Shown here: piece after piece, positions 11,701 through 22,871 of the stretch
Numbering within the stretch: the stretch's first letter is position 1
Layout: every line of letters begins with the position of its first letter
From: Doris montereyensis
Taxonomy: Eukaryota; Mollusca; Gastropoda; Nudibranchia; Dorididae
Assembly: GCA_037039925.1 (NCBI GenBank)
Contig: JAXRKP010000024.1
Span: forward strand, 527,501-591,500
Direction of reading: 5' to 3'
Length of the DNA stretch: 64,000 bases
The notes under the pieces: model-generated
The model's input: only the letters and a program-made list of their open reading frames with translations
What the model was told of the DNA's origin: nothing
Database searches by the model: none
Program-made: the position numbers and the translations under genes

Positions 11701-13136
11701 ACAATCAAATGAAATTTTAAAGAACGTAAACAAAAGATTTATAAGTTTCAAATTGATAACACTAATAAAACTTTTCCATCAAGCTTGCATAAAGAGTATT
11801 ATTATTTCTAGTATAACTGCATGAGGAGGGAATACAAGAGATAGAGAAAAGAAGAAATTTAATAGGTTACTGAAACACATAGGAAACTCATAAATGATGT
11901 AGAGCCTGAGAACTTTGATGATATGTATGAGAATCAATGCAAGATCAAACTCAGGAGTAGACTTAGAAACAACACTCATCCTCTTTTCTCCATACAAGTA
12001 GTAGAAGCAGTCGACTTTACATTTAAAATCCTGCACTGAGAGATATTTTAGATCTTTTCTTCCAAGTGCCATATGAAAGTTTGACCATATTTTGCTTTGA
12101 AAGCACAATGGTGTTTTGCTCAATGCTTAAGAAATGTAAATTGATGGATGGTGAATGAATGATTTATGATAAGTTGATGAATGTGTATGAAGCTAAACTG
12201 ATTTGTCTATAATTATTTTTATTTTTGTTAATTTTTAAAAATTTGATTATTTTTATGTATATTGTTTCAATGCACTATCTATTTACCCACCTTTGCATCT
12301 TTACATACTTCTCCTAAAAATCTAAACATTTAATGATTGACTTAAATTAAATGCATTGATGTATTCTTTTATTTTCAAACGGAAATTGTGATAACGCAAA
12401 GTACAATTTCCTTTTTAAAGGATCAATAAAGATGATTGAATTGAATTCAATTTTTAAAAGAAGTTTCCCGTAAGCATCACCATGATATGCATATGCATGT
12501 TGTGTTGGCTTTTCAGTTTATATGATATTACTACCCCTTGCATCAGCAAAACATTAATTCATTGTGTCTTCTCTGTCTCAGAATGCAATGCTATAACCCA
12601 AGGTAAAAAGAGACCAAAAGGTAGACCTCAGAGAAAGTGGTAAGAAAGAAAAGAGGCACTATAGCAATCAAATGTAACCTTAACAGAGCGAAACAGAAAA
12701 TGGCAGGATAGGGTAGCCTGGAGAAAGATCATTTCAGGCATCTAGACCCGTATGCCGGAAGGTAAAAGAATGGGGAATTGATAAGGAAAGAAAGAAAGTC
12801 CTCTTTCTCTCCTTAAACCATCCCCAAAGGAATACTAACAAGAAGATGAAAGTACACAACAGTGCCGTGATTGAAAATTGAAACGGTTTTCTTTTTCTTC
12901 CTTGACAGGTCCTGTGTGCCTACAATAGGTGTCACGCTGCTTGGGTGCCTGGTTTCAAAGAGGATCCTGCTGACCATTTACATAACAAAGGATTCAATTG
13001 GCAGTCGGATGCTGTAGCTATTCACTGGACACATCCAGATCCTCCTGCGTTTAAAGATCTTCACACCTTGTTAACTTCTTCATCAGTTGAGGCGGATATT
13101 GGAAAATTTGTTTTGGAAAAAGCAAAGTTGACTTAA
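8756..13136 (+). CDS. Type II membrane glycosyltransferase-like protein with two tandem GT32-like (Gly_transf_sug/DXD) domains
   Basis: Predicted Golgi-type sugar transferase; donor and acceptor are unknown. Exon 1 runs 8756-10356 (acceptor CCTACAG, donor CAG|GTAAAT) and exon 2 runs 12909-13136 (acceptor TTGACAG, phase 0, stop TAA 13134). The first ATG after the acceptor is 8788. A single membrane segment lies at about residues 47-63 (CLFGVNLIIFVFGC). Domain 1 (9150-9600) begins VPPVVHVISC and contains FANYLSVVSAFKTFKPSALYLH. Domain 2 (9790-13136) begins VPNIVHYVWLGK, then HASDYLRADVLLRYGGVYADWDVIF, whose DWD (10087-10095) is the metal/sugar-nucleotide motif. Exon 2 carries the family tail with NWQSDAVAIHWTHPDPP. 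At least seven single-base shifts and one TGA (9605) interrupt exon 1. Intact splice sites and motifs argue for consensus errors or a very young pseudogene. A possible polyadenylation signal AATAAA is at 13583. Confidence 0.75.
10870..12455 (+). mobile_element. L2/CR1-like LINE (family C) in the glycosyltransferase intron, with 3' end
   Basis: Broken frames show RT motifs SYVRILFVDFSSAFNTI (~10930), VAPQGSVLALILFSFYTNDC (~11120) and IIKYAD (~11210, catalytic box damaged), then the thumb-like region VNEYIYLGIIFDEKLEWQ (~11650). The 3' end carries TTTTTAAAGGATCAATAAAGATGATTGAATTGAATT (split here only by function: AATAAA-like signal followed by short ATTGA repeats). Two more copies of just this tail occur at 16045-16105 and 36335-36409. 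Inserted in the sense orientation between the two exons of the host gene. Confidence 0.8.
12584..12840 (+). mobile_element. LINE family A, 3'-end fragment, copy 2
   Basis: Sequence from AAGGTAAAAAGAGACCAAAAG to GATAAGGAAAGAAAG matches the 3' part of the family A element at 49390-49590 closely (GGCAGACCTCGGAGAAAGTGG-like motif, CATCTCAGGCATCTG-like motif). Only the end of the element is present. It lies just upstream of exon 2 of the glycosyltransferase gene. Confidence 0.8.
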
Positions 13137-13890
13137 TAGCCATATTTGAGCAAATGAGCAATTATTTGATTGAGCAATATATCTTAAAATCAATATTTTA
13201 CATTTATACATAGTTTTTAAAACATTTTTTCCTTCCTTTTGGATTGGTTTTATTTTTACATTTCATTTAAATGCCATTACAGCTGTTTCTTCAAGCAGTC
13301 ATTCCTTTTTTTCCTTCTCATGTCTTTATCATTTTTCTTAACATTTGTGATTGTGATAATTAATGATTCTCTCACATTCCTTTTGTTGTTGAATATTTGT
13401 CCTTATTTATGTTAATTCAAATCATGAATGAAGTCTTTTATTGTGACCCTATTTGGATTTTCCGACACACTTGATCACCTAATCCCGACACGCCAAAGAT
13501 TGTAGGCTATAATATGAGAATAAGGTTTCTTTTATTTTGCCATGAACTGTTTAGGAAACTCTTTTTCATGAACAGTCTTGTGAATAAAAAGTTCATCGAG
13601 TGACCTTTAAGTATTATGCTCATACCCCCAATGAGTTGTTATGTTACCTACTCCCTCCTCTAATGTCATACCCACAGTCAGTTGCTTGTTTCCAATACTT
13701 CCATATATATTTACACTATTGAGGTATAATATATATTTATACCTCAATAGTATCTTGTTTTCCTATGTCTGTGTTAAAGTTAAATATCGAATAAGAAGGC
13801 TCCTTTTTAGAGTTTCCCTCGTTATACATATAACGAGAGAGAGAAACCGCTACATAATTTTAAAAATATGATTATCTAGTTCAACTTTCT
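13137..13890. other. 3' flank of the glycosyltransferase gene; AT-rich, no further gene
   Basis: AT-rich sequence following the stop codon. AATAAA at 13583-13588 is a plausible polyadenylation signal, about 450 bases after the stop. A perfect 14-bp inverted repeat (13715-13728 with 13738-13751, 9-nt loop) could form a hairpin. Nothing else recognised. Confidence 0.5.
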
Positions 13891-13895
13891 TTATA

Positions 13896-15099
13896 CAGTA
13901 GTAACTGCCTAAATGCCCGTTTCGCTATATGCCCGCAATTTCGATGAAACCAAATTGTTTCTAAATAAATTGCTCTCTAAATGCCTGTTTCAAAACCAAG
14001 ATTTTCGCCTAAATGACATGCCTGGTCTCAACGGCAACTGCAGGTATTATTTTCTCCAAAGTATTATGAAATGTCCGTAAGTGATTAAATATTCTGTTTT
14101 TCTTTATCATACATGTAATCCGATCGCTAATCTATTAGTATTATGGCTTATGCCCATCAACAATGTGCCATGCATTGCAACCACCCTTCATTACTTATCC
14201 ATGGTAGGTCCTAATGTACTAAACGTTGACCAATCTTCTTCATAACTCCACCCAATGTACAGCACATCCTTTGTCACATTGGATTACTGGTTTATCATCG
14301 GGCAATTAGAATTGAAGTCTTCCGGACTCCGCCCACATTTCTTCTTCTTTGATGTCGAAAGTGACATGCAATCAACTGGCGTCTTTAGACCGGCGCTCAT
14401 CGCGATCGAGGGACAAGGTGTGAACAGTTTTATTGCTCCCCTGTCTGGCATTGGCCGTATCCAATGTGACTTCGGTCTTCGTATAGAGACGGTCAACCCA
14501 TCCAGTGCGCCACCACCTCAGTGTTAAAGAGCTTAATGGTTTCCAGATGTCCGTTTGTCTTGCATTAAATTTTTCATACAGCTGATGACTTTTCAAACAA
14601 ATGATCTGGCTAGTGAATCTTTATCCTTGTCTGTCTGTTGTCTTAATTTTAACACAAGGATTATGAATCGAAGGAGTAGTAAGGTTCATGTTAATTTATT
14701 CACTCATTGATCCCATTGGATGAGGCTTTTCTTCATCCAATTTTTCTTATCCAAATTTGCATAATTATGTGTCATAGGTCTCGTGATTAAATACGTCACG
14801 TGATTGTAGTGTGGATTATGCCAGTTAAGGAGGAAACACTGATAAGGTCCTTTTTCTCTTAGGCTCCATAGTTACAACTTGAATTTTGCACGATCTACAT
14901 TTTGAAAATAAAAATGAATAAACCAGGAAATGATTTACAAAAAAGAAGCTTCAAATCCTGAACAAAATTGACAAGTCACTAGGGAATCCTAACTTCACAG
15001 AAAAGAGGCCTTCCCCAAATTGTTGCCCCTGACTGATTTTCGCCTAAATGCCTGTTTTGTCTGCTTCTCAAGCACTGGGCATTTAGACGGTCACTACTC
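13896..15099. mobile_element. Possible pogo/Tigger-like DNA element bounded by imperfect TIRs
   Basis: Left end CAGTAGTAACTGCCTAAATG (13896) preceded by TA; right end reads, in reverse complement, GAGTAGTGACCGTCTAAATG and continues CCC on both sides. About 18 of 23 bases agree. A CAGTAG terminus next to TA is typical of pogo/Tigger elements. The inside (14255-14600) is more GC-rich but I recognise no transposase, so it is probably non-autonomous or decayed. The right-hand TA is not clearly preserved. Confidence 0.45.
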
Positions 15100-15454
15100 A
15101 AAATACACTGGGTATTAAGAGATCTCCTGTTTAGTGGTATCAGAAATCTAGTGTTACTACTGTAGTGTCACACATGTGTGCTTGAAACTGAGATACCATG
15201 GCTTCAAAACTATGATTCTCATTATCCTGATGCATACATACACGGAAATGACATTTAAATTTTAACCCATTTTCATCAAGCTACAAAAAAAAGAAAGAAC
15301 AAAATTAGTGCACTCATGCGGGCACCAAAATGTTGCTGCTTGGGCAATCCAATTTCTTTATGGAAAGGAATACAGACCATCATTGTAACAGGAATCACCC
15401 ATTTTGTCCAAGTGAGCAAATAGGGTAATATTTTTTGTTTAAGGAACAAATGAA

Positions 15455-15533
15455 ATGCTTGAAGTGGGTTTGAACCCAGTACCTCTGGGTCACAGTGCAA
15501 TGCCTTTTTAACCACTCAGCTATCTCTGTCTCC
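15455..15533 (-). repeat. tRNA-derived SINE head (type 1)
   Basis: On the minus strand GATAGCTGAGTGGTTAAAAA contains a good pol III A box (TAGCTGAGTGG). About 35 bases on, TGGGTTCAAACCCAC matches the B box. Spacing and sequence fit a Ser/Leu-like tRNA head, but the acceptor stem is not closed, so it is a SINE or tRNA relic rather than a tRNA gene. Adjacent 15540-15700 may be SINE body sequence. Confidence 0.6.
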
Positions 15534-16044
15534 TAGCTATAGCCAGGAGATAAATCCTGTGATAGACCACTATCCAGTCCAGGGGATGATCTTGTCTCAC
15601 TTGTATCCCTGAACACTGCAATAAGTTATATAACCAGAATAAGTTCTGCTGATTGAGTATCTGGGTAAGGAAATGTCTCCCTCCCCCAAACCTCCTTTCT
15701 TGCTTTGTATATTTCATGAACTACCCGGTAGTTTCTAGTCTTAACACTTTGATGATGTTCATGACTGCAACAGAAGGTTATAAACTTGATGCCTCTGTCC
15801 TTGTTTGTAGAAGGCAGAATAATGTAAGTAACAGTATATTGGCAAGCCCTGTGATACAAATACTAATATAAGAGTGATAACAATTCAATTGCATAGATGA
15901 TATGGGAAATGTGCCATTGCAAATGACTTGATTGGTTTGGGTCAAGCTAACTTTAATAATTTGATTAATTCTCATGCTGTGTGTGTTAAGTCTTACTTAA
16001 GTGTTATAATTTTTATTTGCTGGTTTCAACAATGACTTCTGAAT

Positions 16045-16105
16045 TTTAAAATCAATTGAACTCAATTCAATTTATCTTTATTAATCCATAAAAAGGAAGT
16101 AGAGA
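16045..16105 (-). mobile_element. LINE family C 3'-tail remnant
   Basis: In reverse complement: CTTTTTATGGATTAATAAAG followed by ATAAATTGAATTGAGTTCAATT-like repeats. This matches the 3' ends at 12390-12450 and 36340-36409. Only the terminal ~60 bases are present. Confidence 0.65.
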
Positions 16106-17195
16106 AGTTTTGATTGTGTTTTTCATTTGGTATTACATGTATCTTTTTTTATATTTTTCATTTCTTCTCATTTTTTGCTGAGTGAATTATTTTGGTGGTT
16201 TTTGTTTTATTCTCCTTGTTTTCAAATTACCCATGCTTTGTGTCATTGTAAGTTGGGAGTTGAATGCCACATGCACAGAAACAAACTGCAGTTGGATAAC
16301 GGGACTGGTTATAACAGGTTACTGGTTACACAATACCACTAATACCAGGGACATTGCCAATCAGCATTTTTTTCCTTCATTACTCATCATACATAGTGAA
16401 AATTACTTGTTAAAACAGGGGACTAAGACAAAAGTGATAACGACAAAAAGTGACCATCTAATGATATTAGCTCTGAGAGAGAGAAAGATACAGAGAGAGG
16501 ACGGGGGGGGCATGGAAGGAAGCAGAGACACAGAGAGAGACTGGTCATATAGTTGTAGTAACATATTATTATTTTTAGTTGTCACTCTTTGTTTATCAAT
16601 TTTGACTTCCCTCACTTCACTGTGGCTCCTTTATGTTATTTTGAGCTGTATACAAGTAATCTGATTATAACAACAGTGATGTAGTAGTAGTAAGTATTCA
16701 TGATTGTGAATGAGTTACCTCAGAATCAAAAAATTAATGATGAGGCAAAATTCATTGTCTGCACATGTAGTAGAATGAATTATTAGTTTTCATTGTAATA
16801 AAATAGCCAATGTTCTATCAGATCTACACTCTACATGCTAATACCAAATGTTTTGTAAAAGTAAATCCTACTTTTTATTAATATGCAGTTGTGTACTCAC
16901 TCTCTTCCCCTTAAAAACAGTGATAAGGAGTGTTATTGTGAAAAAATACTTACACTACAATGTTCTAAAGCATACCACCGCTACTACTTTCAATATTTTA
17001 ATATGTTTCCAGAATTCTGAAAATTTTTCATGAAATATGATGAAATGTATTCACCTGCACTTTGCTGTGGCTCTCTTCATAAAATTTTATTAATTATATT
17101 TGCACTTGCAGGAATATTCTTTTTGTGTGTTATATGGTTGCTCTAATGAGTTGTTTTAATTTTAATCATATAAGAAGTTGTGAAACGTTCTCATT
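16106..17195. other. No gene seen; GA-rich tract at 16475-16545
   Basis: AT-rich intergenic sequence. The open frame spanning 16182-16664 crosses a GAGAGA/GGGGGGG low-complexity tract and has no recognisable protein features. Confidence 0.55.
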
Positions 17196-17199
17196 TAGT

Positions 17200-17320
17200 T
17201 GGAGACTTGGTAGTCCAGAGGCAAGGTGTCGACCTCTCAAACAAAAACGTCTAGGGTTTGTGCCCGACACGTCAAACATTTTCAATAAGTTTTTCAGGTT
17301 GAACGCAGGTTAAAACGTTA
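17200..17320 (+). repeat. tRNA-derived SINE (type 2), copy 1
   Basis: GGAGACTTGGTAGTCCAGAG (A-box region), then GTGTCGACCTCTCAAAC and a B-box-like GGGTTTGTGCCC at about 17254. It aligns over ~70 bases with the minus-strand copy at 20705-20802, including the shared AGTCCAGAGGCAA core and the body start ATTTTC/ATTTTT. Two copies of the same family support a real SINE. Confidence 0.65.
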
Positions 17321-18180
17321 TTCTTTTGTTAAAACTGTTATTCTGCATTTTTACCTCAGTACTTGAAATGATTTGCATATTTTTTAGTGTGTATTATAAA
17401 TCAGCTGTTTTGCTCTTGCTCTTATTTCTTCCTCCTCCTAGTCCTATTATTTAATGTAGAGTTTATTGTTTCAATATTTATTTGCATGTTAAAATAACAA
17501 TAATCATAAACCACACCTGACTTTACAAAAAAAGAAGCTTTGATTTTCATAAGTGTCCTTCAATAAAAAAATAATTTGCGATTGTTGCAATTGTAAATAT
17601 TTTCATCAAGAATAGAATAGAAACACCATATTTTGAAACGGTTGTGCTGCTTACTCAATGCCTTCCATTTTTCTCTTTTAGTCAATGGAAGACTAAAATA
17701 CCTATTACACTATAGAATAATTGCCTAATCGATTGGGTCAATCTTGTCGACTGATCATAGACCAAACAATGGTTGACAAATTAAGTAGCATAATAATAAG
17801 AATATTGTATGATAATTGGCGATAAACAGTGCGATCAGTGGACGATCAAGATAATCAGACAGTGCCTGATATTGGTTTTACAATTGAAGGGGTGATTTCA
17901 ATAGTGTGCCTATGTCCATTTTCGTGAATTACAGAGAGAGAGAGATAATCCTATGCATTGGAATAACAGGTTCACAGGCTTCCTGAAAAGTATGAGTGAT
18001 TTGATGAAAATGCATCACGTTTTACAGCCATTTGAAACTTGGAATTCCCAAAGCCAACAGTGCCAAAGTGGTTTTTGGCATTTTTCTCTAAATGAAAATG
18101 ACATAATTGTGAAATAAGCACATCATTGAAATGACCCCTTCAATTACAGGTTGGCTATGACGCAGGAAAGGTTTGGCGGC

Positions 18181-18380
18181 TGACATCGGTGGCTGAGCGA
18201 TTAGGCTGCCTGACTGGGGATCATGAGGTTCAATCCTAAGCTAGGTCCGACGTTTTGTTTCTTGGGAAAGACACTTAATGCTCATTTTCCCACTCTACCC
18301 AGGTGTAAATGGGTATGAGCATCAGCTTTGGGAGTAAAAACCTGCATCACACTAGCATCCTCGCCAGGAGGAGATTATTA
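18181..18380 (+). repeat. tRNA-derived SINE (type 3) with conserved body
   Basis: GGTGGCTGAGCGATTAGGCT (A box) and GAGGTTCAATCCTAAG (B box), followed by a body with TTGGGAAAGACACTTAATGC and CTACCCAGGTGTAAATGGGT. This GACACTTAA...CAGGTGTAAATGGGTA body is, to my knowledge, widespread in marine invertebrate SINEs. Ends near 18380. Confidence 0.65.
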
Positions 18381-20704
18381 TCACCTGTTCTGCTTTATGC
18401 TATTGAAATTGGGATACGCTCTGACTGAGTTGAAACAGCCTTGAAGGAACTTTTCTACTTACTACCACTAGGAGGACAGGAAATGGTTAACAGCATGCAT
18501 GTCTTTGAAGAATGCTGCGCCTATAAAAGAGCCATTTTACAAACTTATCTTAAGTGACACCCTAGGTAGAAAATACATTGGACTCAAGCGTATCAAAATT
18601 AAGAAATTGACCCTCGATGTTTCAAAAATCTTTTTATCTCTAAAAAAACCCTGTTCAAATACCCATCGTGCACATGTTCCTGTCCAGACAGCATATCTAG
18701 CACACACCTTGAACTTGCAAAGTGTAGGGTTGTGAATTCATACTATTACACTATTAATATTATAAACCATGTGCTGTCGTCGTCAAGGTTGAGTAATGTA
18801 ATGGTAATAGCAAACTAAATGTCGTGCGATTGTTGGTTGATGGTTATCACAACACAATGGTTGACCCAATTGGTTGGCCAATCATCGATCAGTGTAATAT
18901 GCCCTTTTATTCATACTGACCTATACTCATAAAGTAAAACCTAAGGACAGCAGGAAGTCGTTCAGGCCTCATCATCATTAATGCCATTCATCCCTGTAAA
19001 GGCCCCCATGTTCAAGCAAATTCCATCTTCTTGTCTTGGCTATCCTTTCAAGCCTTCTCCACGTGAGCCCCATCGCACGTGTGTATCTTCTTTTCCAAAT
19101 CTCCTGTGGCCTAATACGCTTGGACATGTGAACACTTTTAAACACAGGAAATGGAAATTGCCACTTCTCTTTTTCTTTTTTTTTTTTCGTTAAGAAGGCA
19201 AGATCACGAGCAACAGGTTGACAGGCTCTGCTGGTAGGTCCTACTTCTTTTCTTTCAATGTCTTTTATTTACCTTGCTCTTTCTCATTAATTCACCCTGA
19301 GATCATCGCATGAGGTGGGCAGGGTAAATTTTCAATGATTTCATCAATCAGGAGTCACAAAGCATATTATAACAGTAACACTAACCAGTACATTGTGAGA
19401 TACTAGATAATGCAGAGGGTGAACCCAACCTCCCACATCATGGTTGGAGATGAAAATTTCAATTCTAGGTAAAAACTATTATTAATGTATTATTATTAAC
19501 ATTGTGTTAACAGCGCCCGCCAACCAACAACCAAAAAAAGAAAATTATTTCACACATTTATTGATACGTGTATATGATTGCTTGCACTTGAAATGACTGC
19601 CATTCCATTCCTCTTTCCTTAAGTTATGTGTTCAATTAGTTTTTAGTTTTAGTGCAATTTTGTGTGTGTGAGTGTTTGTGAATCTAAAAGACCAAGAAGT
19701 GGCTTTATACTATTTTATTTTGTTTACCTTTTAATTTTGAACATACCATATATTATTTGATCTGATGTTCGACAAAACTTCCATTCCAAATACGTAGTGC
19801 TAGCAATATTGTGATAGAGAAATTGGTTACGTTTTCTCTGATTTCCTAGATCAGACCATGCTCCGCATTTAACTTTTTGTGACATTCTGGTTTTTAAAAA
19901 TTATTATTTCAGTTATTTTACGTTTGTATAATAATATTAATTAACTAATAAATGTTTTGAGTTCTATGAAAGATATTTGCATTGGCCTGTTGAAATTAAA
20001 TGGTGTACTGTCAACCTGTTGTTACTGTGGTAATATGCATGTGGGAGTCCAGCAAGTGATGGTAATAGAAATTAGCAACTGTCAACAGAAAACGGCACTC
20101 CTGCTTAGACTAGTAACAGATACCAAGGCATATTTAAATTTAAAGTCAACTGTTCAGGCAAACATCAGTCTTACAGTATTCTAGCTTGAAACTGACATCC
20201 CCACTAAAGTAGGGACTAGATTATGACAAATCTTGTCATAAAGTAGTCTGCTTCCCTGCTCATGTCTTTAAAATGGAGTATAGCCTTTGCTTAGCTCACT
20301 CACTACCATTATCGACACGTATCGGTCACGTCAATAAGAAAACGACTGTTGGCTGCCATGACATGTCTGCATTTATCTCACGTGTAATCAAACCATTTGT
20401 CCGGAGACATCACATAAAATTATTATTGGGTAGTATTACTACTATACCTTTGACACTGACAGACATCGAAAGTAGACAACAAGACTAGTACTAGTAGTCA
20501 ACTTTGCCTCGAAAATGAAAATTCCTTTCTGATTTCAACTATTCAACCCAAGAATCAGCTTTAAATCTAGAAGTGATTTTATATTTTGCTGAGACTGCCC
20601 TGTAAACAGCCACAGGATCCTTAGCGTACACAGAGCGCTGTAAAATGCACACATAACCTCCTTTTTATCAATCGTCTTTTCTCTGATGGCACTATGTCCA
20701 TCTA
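18381..20704. other. Intergenic, no gene seen (one dispersed repeat inside)
   Basis: AT-rich. 18981-19160 is less AT-rich but shows no recognisable protein in either strand. One reverse copy of the ~110-bp dispersed repeat lies at 19205-19345. Nothing else supported. Confidence 0.5.
19205..19345 (-). repeat. ~110-bp dispersed repeat family R, copy 1
   Basis: Reverse complement contains GCGATGATCTCAGGGTGAAT, AAAGAAAAGAAGTAGGACCT and ACCAGCAGAGCC. The same order of words recurs on the plus strand at 37835-37980, 38170-38320, 42829-42950 and 58745-58846. No ORF; no terminal inverted repeats or pol III boxes that I can recognise. Confidence 0.75.
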
Positions 20705-20802
20705 ACTGGAGCAGAAAATTTTTCAATCACTGTCAGGGCTTGAACCCAAGCCTTTGGTTGAGAGGTTGACACTTTGCCTCTGGACTACAGTCCTCCCCTT
20801 GA
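20705..20802 (-). repeat. tRNA-derived SINE (type 2), copy 2
   Basis: Minus strand: GGAGGACTGTAGTCCAGAGG, GTGTCAACCTCTCAACC, then B box TTGGGTTCAAGCCCTGAC. Matches the copy at 17200-17320. No closed acceptor stem, so not a tRNA gene. Confidence 0.65.
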
Positions 20803-22871
20803 CAGATCCATCCTGAATAGACCAACCGACACATACATGAACATCTATTATAGTATAGGGCCTATACATTTTACAGCACATCATCACCTTAAAACTGAAA
20901 ACTCAGCACAGACCATGACAACTCGCACTCACAGACATTGGACGAACGGGTAAGAATACAAGATATTCATCATAAATATTAAATAACTCAAAAGTTTTAT
21001 TCTCAGATATACCCTCCTCCTCCAAATCCCCAATTTCCATGGAAGATTTCATGACAATTATGTTTACATGAGCAGACAAAAGAGCATTTGGAGATGTTAT
21101 ATTACAGATGAAGTTGATTTGCTGGTAAAGGGAATGGGGAGGGCAGGGCGGGAAAGGAAAAGACAAATTTTCAACATTATTTACAGGATGAAGGACACTC
21201 TTGTACAATATCAATATATGCATCTCTGATAAAACATAATGGTAATTCATATGAACGGAAAAGTATTTCAAATGTTTACATACATAACAAAACAAATGAA
21301 CTAAAACTTTACATTGAGTTGAACAATAAAAATTTACAACACTGCAAAATATGTGAAATTCAGAAACTGAAGAATTCAAAATGAAATAAAAGAGCAGAAG
21401 AGAAATTTGTATGAACAAAATGAGCACTCTGTTAAAACAAATGTGAAATGTTAATATATATATATATATATAATATATATATATTATTCTGACATGATGA
21501 AGAGGATGTTTCATTTGTATTTGTATGGCAGTACAGAAATTGGTACTCCCTAAACTTAAAAATATAAAATCCAGTTCAGACAGACATACACAGACACTCT
21601 CACACATACACATTTTCTCTCTAAATTTTACTGCTTTTACTGAATACAATGTAATCAAGATCTTTATGACAAAATGAAGTGTATCTTAGACAACATATCA
21701 TTTACACACAACACACCCACCTCTTTCCAAACAAAACTCTGTACCTATGTATAGAGTGGTTAAGACACTGCCTCCAACTTTGATAAGTAAAAAAAGAAAG
21801 AACATAGCACAAATAAAACAAACTGTGGCATCAGAAAAAGACCAGAGAATTAAAAACAAAACTGAAAACTTGTATAGATGGTGCATGTCCCAAAAGTTAT
21901 GTCAGGGTACATGCTAAGGGGCTTCATTAAAAAAAAAGTAAAAGAAGAGAAAAAAGCGAGGGGGTATCTATTGAGGGAAATAATTTATGGGCAAATTTTC
22001 TACTTTCCAAAGTCACTTCACAAAGCCAGTCAGGCTGTGCAACGATCAATTATTATTCTAATACACTAAGAAAGCTCAACCTGAACCAAGTTTCATGTGA
22101 AAATGACAATATTTCTAATCAATTTGGCCACAATATCTCTTAATAAGATATGTATAAAATTACGCTGTGAAAGCTATAACAAGTTTGTACACAAGTTAAA
22201 AAAGATTCTGCTAAGGCGTTGTTCTCTTCTCAAAATTTGTTCAGACGAGGAGAAAAATAAATACCAATGGATTACTGATTCAACTTTCAATTTGCAAGAC
22301 ATTTTGTCATTGTCAAAAGAAAAGTATCAAAGCTCAGAGATGTATTATTTAAAATTAGCCAATATAGAAGAGACAAGATTACCCCAACCAGGAAAAAAAT
22401 TGCAACAATATCTAAGATTGGGCACAGATTTGGTATGGTAAGACAGTAGGATAAAAAACAATACTATATACCGACCGCTTATCAAATCAAATGTCTAAAT
22501 CTTCTGATATCTTTCATTGAAAAAAAAAAAAAAGGGTTAGAGGCATGTATGCCTTCCTATTTATATCTATTCTCTTATCTTTCATTTTTAAACCATTTAT
22601 AAAAACTATTCATTTATCTATCTATATTTTGAAAGAGAATTGTTAGTAATTTCCTTGTCAATGTGATACTGAACTTTGAGACAGTCTCAATTTATTAGAA
22701 AAAATAGTTGGAGAATGGAAAATAGCTAGATAACGTGACAGATTGCACTAAACAAAAAAAAACAAAGAAACTATTTTTTTTTAAAAGAGAAAAAAAAAGT
22801 AAAAGAAGAGAACAGGGAATCAGTAAATAAATAACAAAACATAAATATAACCATATCTACAATTACACTCA
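20803..22871 (-). other. Probable 3' UTR/downstream flank of NIPBL; no independent gene supported
   Basis: This stretch follows the NIPBL stop codon on the minus strand. It is AT-rich with a (TA)n tract at 21452-21485. Possible minus-strand polyadenylation hexamers occur, for example AATAAA at 20996-21001 (read in reverse). A 251-residue open frame (20903-21658, minus) and a 114-residue one (22097-22441, plus) are present, but I recognise nothing in either. Confidence 0.45.

Noticed and set aside
15455..15533. Candidate tRNA gene
   Set aside because: A and B boxes are good but the acceptor and T stems do not close, so a SINE/tRNA relic fits better.
20903..21658. 251-residue minus-strand open frame
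   Set aside because: Composition is Cys/Phe/Ile/Tyr-rich, it crosses a (TA)n tract giving Ile-Tyr repeats, and no domain is recognisable. It lies in the probable NIPBL 3' UTR/flank; treated as chance.
22097..22441. 114-residue plus-strand open frame with ordinary-looking polar composition
   Set aside because: Opposite strand to NIPBL, in AT-rich sequence with Lys-rich codons; no recognisable family or splice context. Would need transcript data.
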